DNA of 64,000 bases from the NCBI GenBank assembly GCA_014529385.2, contig CM043960.1:38105281-38169280 (forward strand). Reading direction: 5' to 3'. Below, piece by piece: positions 42,884-55,140 of the stretch. The stretch is from Adiantum capillus-veneris (taxonomy: Eukaryota; Streptophyta; Polypodiopsida; Polypodiales; Pteridaceae). The position numbers and the translations under genes were made by a program. The stretch's first letter is position 1; every line of letters starts with the position of its first letter. Under the pieces are notes generated by a model, which searched no databases, was not told where the DNA came from, and saw only the letters and a program-made list of their open reading frames with translations.

Positions 42884-45800
42884 ATGGCTGGATCACAGGA
42901 CACTGCTCTTTACAATATCAAGAAGCTGAATGGAACCAATTTCCCATTGTGGAAGAAGCAGATTTGGCACGTGTTGGTACAAAAGAAGCAGATAAAACCT
43001 ATAAAGCTCAAGGGGATAAAACCAGAAGATATGGACGAAGATGAATGGAGCGAAATGGATGAATTGGCACTTTCTACCATTATGCTGACTTTGGCAGAAA
43101 GCGTTTACTTCAATGTAGCAGATGAGATGTCGGCTTATCAAGCATGGTTAAAGCTAAGTGATCTTTATGAGAAGCAGAGTGCAGCCTCACAGGTATACTG
43201 GCTTAAGAAGCTTGTTGACTTGAAGATGAAAGAAGGGACACCTATGTCCAATCATCTGAATGAATTCAACACAATCTATAGTCGGTTGTCAGCTCAAGGT
43301 GTCAAGTTTGATGAACCTGTTAGAGCTATGTTCCTGTTGATCACATTGCCGGAAAGTTGGGACACTTTTCGCACAGCTTTGAGTAATTCTGCACCTCCAG
43401 ATGGTTTGAACATAGCAGGTGTAGAAGGAAGTCTGCTTACTGAAGAAACCAATAGAAAGACAATGGACAAAGGCAAAGGAACAGCCTTAGTTGTCAGGGG
43501 AAGGACCAAAGAAAAGTACAAAGGTGGAAAGAGGAATCAGTCTCGTAGCAAGTCCCGCAGTGCTAAAGGCAAGAGTGACATAGAATGCTACCATTGTGGC
43601 AAGAAGGGTCACATGAAAAGAGATTGCAGAGAATGGAAAGCAGAAAAAGGCAAAGAGAAAGCTGAAGACCATGGTGAGAAGAACAAGTCCTCAGTGAAGA
43701 TTCAAGAAATAAATGTGACAAACACTGTTGCAGAGGATGACAGTCTAGTGTCAGGAGACATCTACTTCTTGAAGAATACAATGGACTCAGCTCTTCTTAC
43801 AGCATCTGATGGAAATGCACTGAGTGACTGGATTATAGACTCAGGGGCATCACTTCATGTGTCTCCAAACAAGGAGTGGTTTACCTCTTATGTGACCACT
43901 AAAGATCATGTTCGGCTAGGCAATGGGCAGACATGTGAGATCTTAGGTGTTGGAGATGTTCAATTGAAGTTTCAGAATGGCTCTTCTTTCACGCTGAAGA
44001 ATGTGAGACATGTTCCCGCAATTACAAAGAGCTTGATCAGCACAGGTTTACTTGATGATGTTGGCTACATCACCACTTTTGGACAGAACATGTGGAAGAT
44101 ATCCAAGGGTTCTATGACAGTAGCACATGGAGTAAAGTCTGGAGGACTTTACATGATTTATGTATCAAATGTCTCTAAAAATGTAATCAATGTAACCGAG
44201 CAGCCGAACGTTTCTTTGTGGCATAGCCGGTTAGGACATATGTCCAAGAAGGGAATGGAAATCTTGTCTCGTTCTGGTTATTTGCCTGGCTTTTCATTTA
44301 ATGATTTTGAATTCTGTGAACATTGTCTGTATGGTAAGCAAACACAGCAGGCACATAAGCATAGAAGCAGTAGAAGAGATACACAGTTGGCACTTGTTCA
44401 TAGTGATTTGTGTGGACCTATGCCTAACCTATCTCTAGGGGGAGCTTCTTACTTTATGACATTTATAGATGATTACTCGAGGAAAGTATGGGTTTAATTT
44501 CTCAAGCACAAGGATGAAGCGTTTAGTGTTTTCAAAACGTTTGTGACACTTGTGGAGAATCAGAGTGGCAAGAAGCTTAAATGCTTACGCACTGACAATG
44601 GTGGAGAGTATGTTTCAAAGGCCTTTCAGGACTTTTGTGAGTCAAAAGGTATAAAACGTGAACTTACTGCTCCTTACAATCCTCCTCAAAATGGTGTTGC
44701 TGAGAGGATGAATAGGACCATACAAGAGAAGGTCAGAAGTATGTTGTCTAATGCACAACTGCCAAATGGGTTTTGGGTTGAAGCTCTATCAACAGCTGTT
44801 CATCTTGTAAATAGATCTCCTAGCAAGGTTTTGCAGAAGGATTCAGTGCCAGAGATGGTATGGTCAGGCAAGGTGCCCTCATACAAGCATCTCAGAGTCT
44901 TTGGCTGTGAGGCATATACTCACGTTCCAAAAGAATTTAGAAACAAACTTGAGCCAAAGAGTAGAAAGTGCATCTTTCTAGGCTATGGTAATTCTGGTGA
45001 GATGGGGTACAGACTTTGGGATCCCGAATCCAGAAAGGTTGTCCGCAGCAATGATGTTCACTTTAATGAATCCAAATATCATTCTAAACCAGAGAGGGTT
45101 GAGGAGATTAGAAGAGTTGTCTTCCAAGAAGATGGACCTGCACGTGCAAGACAAAATGTCAGAGCTCAAGAGGAGCAAGGACAGGATAGATTGGAACCAC
45201 AGGTTGTGGCTGAGCCTGAGCCACCTATTGTGCGTAGATCTGGACGTGTCACGCGACCTCCTGATAGGTTTGTTCCATCTATGAACTATGTCATGTTGAC
45301 TGATTGCAATGAGCCTTCATGTTACAAGGAAGCAGTGCAAATGAAGGACTCCGGGAATTGGCAATTGGCCATGCAGTCAGAGATGACAGCTCTGCATAAA
45401 AACCAGACATGGAAGCTAGTTAAATTACCACGGGGCAAAAAGGCTCTACCTTGTAAATGGGTTTACAGGTATAAGATCACCGCTCATGATAGTCAGCCAA
45501 AGTACAAAGCAAGGCTTGTTGCCAAGGGCTTTAAGCAAGAACAAGGCATTGACTTTGATGAAGTCTTCTCTCCGGTGGTCAAGATGACTACATTGAGATG
45601 CTTTCTTGCATTGGTTGCCATATTAGATTTGGTGTTGCACCAAATGGATGTCAAGACAGCGTTCTTGCATGCTGATTTAGATGTGGAAATTTACATGCAG
45701 CAGCCAGAAGGGTTTGTTGAGAAAGGCAAGGAAGGTTGGGTATGCCAGTTGTTAAAGAGTCTTTATGGCTTAAAACAATCACCGAGGGCATGGTACCATA

Positions 45801-46864
45801 AATTCCACAAGTTTATGCTTTCTCAAGGCTACAAACGTAGTGAGTTTGATCATTGTCTATATACAAAGAAGGCTAAGGATGGCAGTTGGCTGATCCTTAT
45901 TTTGTATGTGGATGACATGTTGATTGCTGGCAAGCGCTTGGAAGAAATTTCAGCTTTGAAGTCAAAGATGGCAAAATCGTTTGACATGAAAGACATGGGT
46001 GAGGCAAGTCATATACTTGGTATGCGCATTGAGAGAGACAGATCAAGGAAGTTGATTTGGTTATCTCAAACAGAGTATATTGACAAGGTTTTGCAACGTT
46101 TCAATATGGAGAAGGGAAAGGCATTGAGTGTTCCATTGCCACCATATGTGAAACTTAGCAAACAAGATTGTCCTGTGTCTGAGGAAGAACAGGCTGAAAT
46201 GGATAAGATTCCATACGCGTCTGCAGTGGGTAGTTTGATGTATGCAATGATTGCTACTCGCCCAGACATTGCATTTGCAGTGGGAGTAGTAAGTCGATAC
46301 ATGTCAAACCCAGGCAAGAAACATTGGGAGGCAGTGAAAGGAATATTGAGATACCTGAAAGCTACAAAGAGTATGCGTATATGCTATGGGAGTCAGGAGC
46401 TAAGTGTAAAGGGTTTTACAGACTCAGATTATGCAGGTGACTTAGACAACCGAAGGTCTACGTCAGGGTATGTCTTTACATTGGCTGGTGGAGCAGTATC
46501 ATGGCGTTCTAGATTACAAGATTGTGTTACTCAATCTACTACAGAGGCTGAATATGTTGCAGCATCAGAGGCATGCAAAGAATCAATTTGGCTTAATCGA
46601 CTAGTAACAGATTTGGGAATCAAAGAAGAGATGCCTGTGTTATATTGTGGTAGTTAAAGTGCTATACAATTGGCTCGCAATCCAGTTTATCAATCAAAGA
46701 CAAAGCATGTGGATGTGAAGTATCATTTCATCAGGGAAATGCTCGAGGATAAGCAACTTCAGCTTGTCAAAGTTCACACCACATAAAATCCTGCTGATCT
46801 ACTTACAAAAGGACTTCCCTCAAAGAGCTTTGCGCATTTTCGCAAGCAGTTAGGTGTAGGGTAG
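42884..46864 (+). pseudogene. Copia G gag-pol polyprotein, three TAA interruptions
   Basis: A single frame of 1,326 residues without any frameshift. Gag starts MAGSQDTALYNIKKLNGTNF. The CCHC knuckle CYHCGKKGHMKRDC is at residues 235-248. The protease active site WIIDSGAS has Asp 319. The pre-integrase motif LWHSRLGHM follows. Integrase acids are D529 (FIDDYSR), D571 (RTDNGGEY) and E607 (NGVAERMNR), a D-D-35-E spacing. RT has YVDD at about 1008-1011, and RNase H begins GFTDSDYAGD. TAA codons interrupt at codons 538, 1258 and 1301, where related Copia proteins suggest Tyr, Gln (DSQSAIQLA) and Glu. All catalytic motifs remain. Confidence 0.95.
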
Positions 46865-46942
46865 TACATCACTTCTCTACATCTCTTGTATATTAGCTTG
46901 TATAGTAGCTTCTCTCACACTTAAAGTACCACATTGGACTTT

Positions 46943-46953
46943 AAGTGGGAGGT
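46943..46953 (+). other. polypurine tract of Copia G
   Basis: AAGTGGGAGGT directly before the 3' LTR. Confidence 0.85.
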
Positions 46954-47148
46954 TGTTGGGGTATAAAGCCCAATGTGGTCGCCCAGGTAAGTGGGCGGGC
47001 CGCCAGGTATGTACACATATTCTTTTGTAAAACCTAATAAGAACTCACTATGCTCTACACATTACAGTAGAGCGAGTTCACCATATCGTCGTGCTCTTCT
47101 TCTCGCACTCTCTCTCTCTCGCGTCGCACTTCCGCTCGTACTCCTTCA
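46954..47148 (+). repeat. 3' LTR of Copia G
   Basis: 195 bp, differing from the 5' LTR at three sites (A/G each) and by a shorter CT run. Confidence 0.97.
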
Positions 47149-47153
47149 CCATG

Positions 47154-48056
47154 CCCTGCCCTGTAGGATTTATGCGTTGGGCAAAACAAACACATAGGCA
47201 TGAGGAATTGGATAAGGTAACAGACCTTGCAATGTTGTCGAGCAGGAGTCATGATTGTGCAATCGAAATGTCCACTGTTGCAAATATATGTCCTTTCTCC
47301 TTCTTGCTCTCAATCAACTGCAACCTAAGCTACCTCCGGCCCCTCAATGGTGTTGATCTTTGTTGTCCTACCTTCAGAACGTCTTCAAGCCCTTTGCAGC
47401 TCTCTAACATCGCTTGCTCCTCAAGCACCATCACGAGCCATTACTTTTGCCCGCTCTTGAAGCACCACCTTGGCTTGGGCCCGACAATGCTGCAACCGGC
47501 TACCATCGTGTTGCCTAATGTTTTGGCCACCCCTTCTTTTGCCCACTGCCTCTAGGCCTTGTATTCCAAAGCAACCCAAGCTACGCTATCACTGACCACG
47601 CAATTTGAAGGGACCACATCAGATCTCTATTACCTTACCCAATATAGTCTCTACCCCATGACCATCTCTCTCCATTCGAGGCGGCCGGGCTAGGCTCAGT
47701 TTGTGCCACAGGCCTTTTGTTCACCCACCATCTCCCAATTGCCCCCATTAGATCTGTGTAGCCCAAGACACCCCTTATCCAACTGCCACCACAAGAGCCC
47801 TTGATAATGCTCCTTTGCCCACTAGCTCTCACCCTAATGATTCATCTTCACTGTGTGCTGCTCCGCTTACCCCTGCAATTTTGTCTACTACCTCTGCCTT
47901 CAAACCCTTTGCCCCTGTGCTTGTAATAGCAGATTGTGCTGGCTTTTCAATGACAAAAAAGATTATTTTCTTTTCAATGTGATGTGCTTTTCAACAACGA
48001 TTGTTTTCATCTTTGTTTGGCTATGTTATGATTGGTTGGTTATGACCTGACCAATT
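47154..48056. other. no recognisable gene
   Basis: Several short open frames, none with motifs. Confidence 0.45.
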
Positions 48057-48325
48057 GTTGGGCGTTAGAATGAAGGGAAATAGTCTAGATCATGCCAGGC
48101 ATCCACCTCTTGGCTCTAGAATCCAAAAAACCAAATTAGGCTCAACAAGTAAAAAGAATACGCAAGGTCAGTATTAAAACCAAGCTTGAGCTCCTAGCTA
48201 TGCGGTTGGGCATAAGGGCAATGACCTAGATCTTGCCAAGCGACCACCTTTCGGCTCAAGAATATGAAAAACCATATTAGACTTACCAAGTAAACGAAGG
48301 ATTTGTATTGAAACATTGCTTAGCT
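48057..48325. repeat. imperfect direct repeat, 148-bp spacing
   Basis: Blocks starting GTTGGGC at 48057 and 48205 share GATC.TGCCA..C..CCACCT and ACCA.ATTAG.CT.A.CAAGTAAA segments. They are well diverged, so the duplication is old. Confidence 0.6.
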
Positions 48326-49787
48326 TTTGTAGGTCGTTAACGAACAAAGCACCACGTTCTCCTGCATACAAAATGGTTGTAGGTAGTGTGGCTACTCTAG
48401 TCTTGTCTCCTCCTATCACACTTGAAGCTTGGTGACAAGACACAGGATATCCAAATGAGGCCTCTATAATAAAACGTGCACAACCTCTCTCCGTGTTTCT
48501 CTCTCTTTATACGTCTCTCTCCCCATCAAGTGGATGCCCGTCTATATTTGTCTGTGTAATACATGCACCATTGCTTTAAGTATAATGAAAATTTGTGAAG
48601 AAATAGTTCATATACAGGGTCATTCACTTGGTTGTCAAGCAATTGAGGTAGGTTTACTTGTGCTGGGCGTATCGTAGATCGAGGTTGTAGGTGATAATCA
48701 CAGATCGCTTCTATTGCAATGCTGATGGATGAAAATTTAATGGAGTCTCCGAATTTTAAGGTTACACAAGCTAGCATTGCTTTTAATATGCGTGTAGCTT
48801 TTCAAAGATGTTACACGTTTCATTATGCAGTCATTGACCAGCGATCTAGCCATGAGGCTACGTGGAGCATCCTTTAGCTTTAACGTCACTGTCTTTGATC
48901 ATGCTTTTGGAAAACGGTACATGCTTCTCACTCTTTTGGACGAGGTTGATGATAAACTCGCTAACACTTCGTCAGAACAGTAGCCTCACGCTCAAGCTGA
49001 TTACACAGATCTTTGATCCCTCTGTCAGCAGGGACAGGAAACCCAAGGAAGGCGGAATCTATAGGATTACTTTTAAGTTTCTCCTTGTTCATGGTGTTGC
49101 TTTTAGGGGGAGGAATAGCATAAAGGCTGGTGAGAAAACTTTGGCCTAAGTACTCACGATGCTCAATGACATTATTCTCTATAAGGTTATCGACCAATGT
49201 TCCGTGCTTTTCAGTCTGCTGCATGGGATTGATGATGAGTTCTGCTAGCGCCTGCTTTTAACATAAGAACAGAGCCTGCGTTGATTGCCGTGAGGTTGAG
49301 TAAAGTCTATGAGCGCTAAATTAATCATAAATTATTGTCACTGCATGTAGGGTAAAACACCCAAAATAGAGCCACCTAAGCGAGGCGACCAATTGCCACC
49401 ACCGTGCTACACAGTTTTGAGCATGGGATGGTGCATTCGAAAGCTGAAAGCAAGGGATGTACAGGGTAGAAGCGGTGTCGCGAGCAGTGAGGCGCGCATG
49501 ACGCAAGTCAAAATTTTGCATGAAAAAAAATTAGTCACCAATAGGAAGACGACGAAGGGTTTAATATGAGCCAGTGAGCCAACGCACATCAAACCCCGAA
49601 TCGGATGGCAACTTAGCAAGTATCACATCTCTGCGTTAACCAATCCACCATTGGGTTTAGGGTGTCCCAGCAAATTTACTTTTTTATAGGGATGGACGGT
49701 CCCAGCACAGGGTCCGGTTTTCTATTGACCCCTTTATCCTAGCAAAGGCTTTTTAGTGCTGTTAATAATGGCTGTGTGATTTGAGAT
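48326..49787. other. no recognisable gene
   Basis: A - strand frame near 49224-48961 (EKHGTLVDNLIENNVIEHRE) is open but unrecognised. No repeats were found. Confidence 0.4.
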
Positions 49788-50176
49788 GATGCCAAGCCTT
49801 AGCACTAAAGGGCACGGAGCCAAATCGGTGGGATTGTCAGCCGTTGATCCCCGCGTGAATCTCAAGGCGGATCTGTGGTTCACAAAAAAGTGTGCCCCCC
49901 CACGTGCACCCCTGCAATTTGAACCCGTGACCTCCCACACGCATGGCTTATGCCCTATGCACCTTGCCCGCACGCACATTGTGACCACAATGGGAGACTT
50001 AAGCATTATAAATAAACCCCCCCCCCCCCCCCCATGCAGTTTTTGCCCGAGTTTACATTTCGACGATCTAACGGTCCGAGATCTCTCGATGTCCGTGTTT
50101 CCATTCGCGTGCTGTCGATCCCATGATCGGACCTTCATTTAATGCTCCGTGCCCTTCAGTGCTGAAGGATGCCAAG
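49788..50176. mobile_element. Mutator-like MITE with 9-bp target duplication
   Basis: The element spans 49797-50167 (371 bp). Its ends form 24-bp terminal inverted repeats with three mismatches; the shared core is AAGGGCACGGAGC. It is flanked by the perfect 9-bp duplication GATGCCAAG (49788-49796 and 50168-50176), the length typical of Mutator transposition. It encodes no transposase and contains a 17-base C run at 50017-50033, so it would be mobilised in trans by a MULE. Confidence 0.88.
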
Positions 50177-50542
50177 TGGCCAGCTGTGAGCTCAAGAACA
50201 CACATAGGCGGATTAGGAAACACGAAGGATGTTACTTCCCTGTTCTTGGTCCCTTCCTTCCCTTTCCTTTGCAGCCTCATCAGCAACTTTAATAGCGTCA
50301 GTGTTTGCAGAGTTTCAAGTACCAAAGCGCTGACGTGCAAAAAAAAAAAGCGACAGGAATCTGCAAGTTCCTTTTGAGGGAGCAAAGATTTGAAACGTTG
50401 GCACGTAGGTGGAAAAAAAGGCTGATGATGGAGGTAGACAATAACAGTGGAGGAGGAGGGGTGATGAAGAGAATCTCCACAACAATGGACGTAGACAGAA
50501 AATGCTGAACTGAGACGTTAGAGCACGAGGGCGATGGCCTAG
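50177..50542. other. probable leader of an orphan LTR element
   Basis: Sequence inside the orphan primer-binding site on the - strand side. No coding domain was found. Confidence 0.35.
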
Positions 50543-50555
50543 TGCTCTGATACCA
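50543..50555 (-). other. orphan primer-binding site
   Basis: - strand TGGTATCAGAGCA, an exact initiator-Met tRNA complement, directly next to a TGTCGAAG LTR end. Confidence 0.8.
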
Positions 50556-50766
50556 TGTCGAAGTGAGCAGCGGAAGGAGAGAGGAAAGAGACAATGGCAC
50601 AAGAAAAAGAGAGATACATGGACAAAGGCTAGCGAGCTCAATAACTCCAAATGGAAAACTTTGTAACTGATACAAGACAGAGAGCCCGCCCCCCTAGGCA
50701 ACATAAATAGTGAGCCATGGCCGCAAGGTCAAGGATATGTGGTCACGCGAAGCATGGTTACCAATA
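50556..50766 (-). repeat. orphan 5' LTR, outer end uncertain
   Basis: + strand TGTCGAAGTGAGCAGCGG begins at the primer-binding site. It is a different family from A or G. The body and 3' LTR are absent from this window. A SINE sits at or just beyond its outer part. Confidence 0.55.
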
Positions 50767-50958
50767 AGATGTTACTGATGATGATGATGTTGTCCAAAGG
50801 AGCTAGCTTGGTTGTTTGAGCATTCATCCTTGGTGACTATGGTCATCGGTTTGAATGCAGGCAAGTGACCCATTGGTTCTCACGAACGTTGTTTGTCACC
50901 CCGCACAGGAGTTGTACGATTTGCCAAAAAAAAAAAAAAAAAAAAGATGTTACCGATG
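50767..50958 (+). mobile_element. tRNA-derived SINE with poly(A) tail
   Basis: Body 50781-50925 is followed by about 20 A (50926-50945), between near-identical 14-bp duplications AGATGTTACTGATG (50767-50780) and AGATGTTACCGATG (50945-50958). An A-box-like TAGCTTGGTTG is at 50804-50814 and a B-box-like GGTTTGAATGC at 50848-50858, 44 bp apart, as in a polymerase III promoter. SINEs are copied by LINE proteins. Confidence 0.8.
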
Positions 50959-53048
50959 CAACTGTGCCAAATTCGGCATAGTTACAAAAGCTCTTACATA
51001 GCTGCATATAAGACATCTAACTGGTGCAGAATCGTCTTCGCATTAACAGTCAATCAAAATGCATCACATTGCTCGATTATGGCCAATGTCGGGAGTAATT
51101 AAGGGGATTCACTAAATTATGGAGTATCTCTTTTGTAGGACCTAGTCATCCTCCAAAAGCTCCACCATCAGCACACACAATGGGAGCTGGCGGTTGGCAA
51201 AACTATTGTGAAACAAGCCTCAGTAGTCGTGTTGCGGCCCAACTGAGTACCTCTCAAAAGGCTGGCTCCTTGGCTGCATTCGAGGCATCTTACGGTAGAG
51301 CGAGCATTTTCTCATGAGTCATGGCAAGGTAATTGAATGTGTGTTACTGTACAGGCTTGCTATCGACATAAAATGCTCATTTGTGGCTATCAAAGAGGTT
51401 TTCAGCTTCCAGTTTGGGTGAAATTAGCATTGTAGGGATTAGTTGAGTAATTTAAGGAACGAGTGTGGAACATCGCGTTCACTGAGCCTCAGAATTGCGC
51501 TCTCTTTTCAGATGCTGCTGTTGATTATGCAGAATGACATGCAAGCATTGCACTTTAGGGAATATGAGACAATCAATTGCAAGGTATGTATAATGGTGTT
51601 CAATGGACCGCCAATATGATTGAATCTCCTTGAACTGACACAATTACATTTCAATTTTTGGGTTCATAGTTTGGACACTCTAGATGAATGCTGCTCAAAG
51701 AAGCACGCCACCGACAATATTCATATAAGCATGAGTTCAACGGTTAGGTGCATGTATGCACGTGAAATTAATGGAGGTATACATATGTGTGCATGTATGC
51801 ATGATGACATGTGTCTACTCTAATAATGTATTCTTGTCAGCAGGCAATTGCTGGTGGGCAGCATTGAACAATTCACATTCTGAAAGTTGTAGGTAGCCAT
51901 TGAAAATATTGTCAGTTTATTTCGCTAACATCATGAGACATGCCCATGCTGGCCTTTACTTTTCGAGACAAAAATACACAACTTCATGAGGTTGTGCTCT
52001 TCAGAGAACATGATTTTTCTAAGTGGGATGATGGTCACATCAAGTAACTGCAATGTGATTCTTAGATACCGTGGGAATGGTATCAACGTTATTCGGTGCA
52101 TTGGGAAAGTGCGTAGGCAGAGAAGGAGAATAGGTCCTAATTAATAGAGAGGAAACTTGATGGGTTCTCTCCAAGGACTTTGTCCCTGTTTATAAACAGG
52201 TATTTATCCTTCATTGCAGGCTTGGCTAGTGTGTTTTAGGAATAGTGATTGATAAGATGCCTGCATTCCAATTGGCCTCAGTTTCTTCGAGGCAAGCATT
52301 AGGAGGCAAATCGAATCGCCGAGCAGCCTGTCCAAATCGCAGAACTAAGGCTTCATTATCCTCAATCTGCACTTGAATGTCTTCCACCTTGTATCCTGTC
52401 AATTACAACATCCAGGTATTGCACCTTGTTAGTATGATAAGTTTAGACATGTACCAAGGCACTTCTTAGATCTAAAAAAAAAGAGCTGGAGCTTCCTCCA
52501 TAGCTTGAAAGATCAATTAGCTAATGTTATCATCAAATGTAGAAGAATATTTAAAATTGAGTTTAGTCTATGGATAAACAAAAGGAATAACTACACCACA
52601 ACTGTCGGATCTCATGTTCAACCTACCGGAGGCATTCGTAGTGAAGACGAGAGCATTAGGGGTGTCCTTTTTGTTCACCTGAGGAACTTGAGTGGGCTTA
52701 TGGGGATGGGGAAGAATGTCAAGGGTGTAGGTTTGGTTTTGGTGAGCCATTTTTGGTATTGAAGCAAGAGAAGCTAAGGCGACTATAAGTAGCTAGTTGG
52801 AGAGCTTGTCCAAAACTCCTAGCTAGCTCTTGGGTGGCTATTTAAGAAGTGGCACCCTCCCTTTTATAGTAGTATGAAGTGGGCAAGTAGCAATCCTCTT
52901 TAAAGATAAAGTAATTTTGCTGAAGAGAATGGGCACTATACTAGTTGTTATGATGCATTATCCTTTTGACAAGATTGGAAACAATGTCTACTTCCTTGAG
53001 CTATATTTGCATGTGCTGTTTTTGCTACTTTAATTATTGATGTTTTGT

Positions 53049-53053
<5 letters not shown>
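50959..53053. other. no recognisable gene
   Basis: About 2.1 kb in which I find no domain, terminal repeat or tandem array. Confidence 0.45.
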
Positions 53054-53127
<74 letters not shown>

Positions 53128-53152
53128 AGAAGAAGAAGAGGAGAAGAGGAGA
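53054..53152. repeat. compound microsatellite (TG)n(GA)n(GAA)n
   Basis: (TG)17 at about 53054-53087 is followed by (GA)n to about 53122 and GAA/GGA units to 53152. Confidence 0.95.
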
Positions 53153-53226
53153 ATTTTAACGTCGTAGGAAACTATTCAAAGAGACCTCAAAGAGCTATCC
53201 GACGAGGAGAGTTGAACTCAAGACCT

Positions 53227-53229
<3 letters not shown>

Positions 53230-53275
<46 letters not shown>
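53230..53275. repeat. (GA)n microsatellite
   Basis: About 46 bases of GA, some 80 bases after the compound microsatellite. Confidence 0.97.
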
Positions 53276-53277
<2 letters not shown>

Positions 53278-54058
53278 ACAATGATGGAAGGTGTTTCCAT
53301 GGCTCCCATCTATAGAATCAATAAGCCCTAAAAGAAGAGGCTTAATATAACATAATTTGATTAAAGGCCATAGTTCTCTGACTTTGACATTGTTGAATTT
53401 AGTCAGAGAAACCGGCACATAATAATGAGGGTTTTGAGATCAAATTTAATTAAAAGGTTTTGATTAACCAAATCAGTTGGGATTGGACAAAGGAAGATTA
53501 ACACTGTCAAAGCCATAGCTGGCACCAGCTTAAGACAAGAGAGATTAATTTATTTGCATTCTTACGATCAATGCGAGAGATGATGAGAGTCCATAGCTTT
53601 TTCTTTTTTTTTTTGCTTTGATGAGATGCGTCGGCGAGAGCACCCAGCTGCAAAGGCTTATTGTTTTTTGTTATATTCTTTCACAACCACCACCACGATT
53701 CCCACCCTTTCTTTCTTCTTTTTCACGCCCACTTGAGTTCCCACCTCTCTTTGTAGCTCTACCGCCCATTTGCAAGCAAAGATTTGATTCACTCTCACTA
53801 GAAAAATATTAGAACCACCAGGGAGTGCTCGCCCACACCACGACTTTGACCCACTCCATTGCCTTTGCCACTTACGACGGTTTGTATACAAAGAGTGATG
53901 CAAATGGTTTAGAGGCCCAAGGTTTCTTTTCTTTAAATAAAATAAAATTGGAGGTGCACATGGAATTGAAAGGATGTTGTTGGCTAGCAAACTTGGGTCT
54001 TTGTACACCGACACATACTTTAACCTAGAGTAGTGAATGTGTGAAGCTACACTAATAT
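53276..54058. other. no recognisable gene
   Basis: No supportable feature; a short T run lies near 53606. Confidence 0.4.
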
Positions 54059-54900
54059 GTTGAGGGGGAGTTTCAAAACTCACTTCGTATTGCCCTAGTT
54101 AGTTGTCACTCCGAGCAATCATGGCATTAGCTAGGCTACAACCACTTCCATCACGAATTTTAGTACCATTTGTAGTTATTTTTATTAGTCTCATTGAATG
54201 TGTTCCCACAATGAATGTAGAAGGTGGGAATCAGCCCTTGGAGCGACACCTTGCACGGAAGTTTATCTAAAAGGTGTTCAAGTTACCTGGCAGAATTACC
54301 ACCCGTTACGCTATACTGTACGACTATGCTGACTAGTCAGAATCCAGTGCAAATACCTATAAATAGGACCCACTTATCCTGTTTTGGGGGTTAGACTACA
54401 TGAGGCTAGGCAATACTACTCTACTCATTTTGAATCTTGTATTTGAGAGCCTAAAGGAGCCTACTAGCACTCAGTGCTAGTCATTGTATCATTTATTTCT
54501 TTCAATCACTCATTTCACAGTTCTAAATTGGAACCGGTTGTAATATGAACCTCTTACTTTGAATCTAAACTAGTTGTAATGTGAACCCCTTATTCTAAAT
54601 CTGAATATACATTCTTAGTTATCTCATTCCATATTTGTAATATAAAGTCTTTCATTTCATTTCATTTTAGTTCAATTCATTTGTTCATTTGGTCTGATGT
54701 CAAGTCATCTGAAGTTTGAATCTATCATCTGATATCTGACTATGTCATCTGGTCATTTGAAATCTAAACTCCTTATCTGTTCATCTAAACTTGGCCAGTA
54801 CTCTGAGTCTAGCTCTGGAATAGTTGTCTACCCATCCAACTCATTCCATTTTGGTGATCATGGTGGTGAGCTAAAGCTCTTGACAAGAGCCAATCTCCCC
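54059..54900 (+). repeat. polypurine tract and LTR-like region, boundaries uncertain
   Basis: TTGAGGGGGAG at about 54060-54070 looks like a Copia-type polypurine tract. The following 800 bases contain CTATAAATAGG (TATA box) at 54355-54365 and an AT/T-rich tail, which would suit an LTR. Without a partner LTR I cannot say whether it is the 3' LTR of a lost Copia element or the 5' LTR of Gypsy H. Confidence 0.45.
54354..54366 (+). promoter_or_regulatory. TATA box in LTR-like region
   Basis: CCTATAAATAGGA is a strong plant TATA match. Confidence 0.6.
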
Positions 54901-54914
54901 ATTAGAACTCAGAG

Positions 54915-55140
54915 TTAAGTCGGTCATTCACAATGCCTGTAAGACGTCTAATTCGAGGTAGGAATGGTGTTTGCCGAGGATTAGGATCATATCAATACAG
55001 TGGAGGAATCATATCAAGGCTATGAGGTTAAGTCGGTCATTCACAATGCCTGCAAGACGTCTAATGCGAGGTAGGAATGGTGTTTGCCGAGGATTAGGAT
55101 CATATCAATACAGTGGAGGAATCATATCGATGCTATGAGG
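54915..55140 (+). repeat. 113-bp tandem duplication at the start of Gypsy H gag
   Basis: Positions 54915-55027 repeat at 55028-55140 with few differences, including the probable start codon (ATG at 54933, MPVRRLIRGRN). The unit is not a multiple of three, so it destroys the gag N-terminus. Confidence 0.85.

Larger units (their letters stand above)
41586..47148 (+). mobile_element. Ty1/Copia element G, complete and young
   Basis: A 5.56-kb element with LTRs of 201 and 195 bp, a CCATG target duplication (41581-41585 and 47149-47153), a perfect initiator-Met primer-binding site, one gag-pol frame and a polypurine tract. The LTRs differ by three transitions and a 6-bp change in a CT run. The motif content matches the Tork/TNT1-like group. 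Only three in-frame TAA codons interrupt the polyprotein. Confidence 0.97.

Noticed and set aside
42884-46864. Stop codons corrected by U-to-C RNA editing
   Set aside because: Such editing is known in plant organelle transcripts, not nuclear retroelements, and one of the three TAA codons probably replaced a Tyr codon, which editing to CAA would not restore.
50804-50858. A functional tRNA gene
   Set aside because: A- and B-box matches exist, but the flanking stems do not form a convincing cloverleaf, and the poly(A) tail and target duplication point to a SINE.
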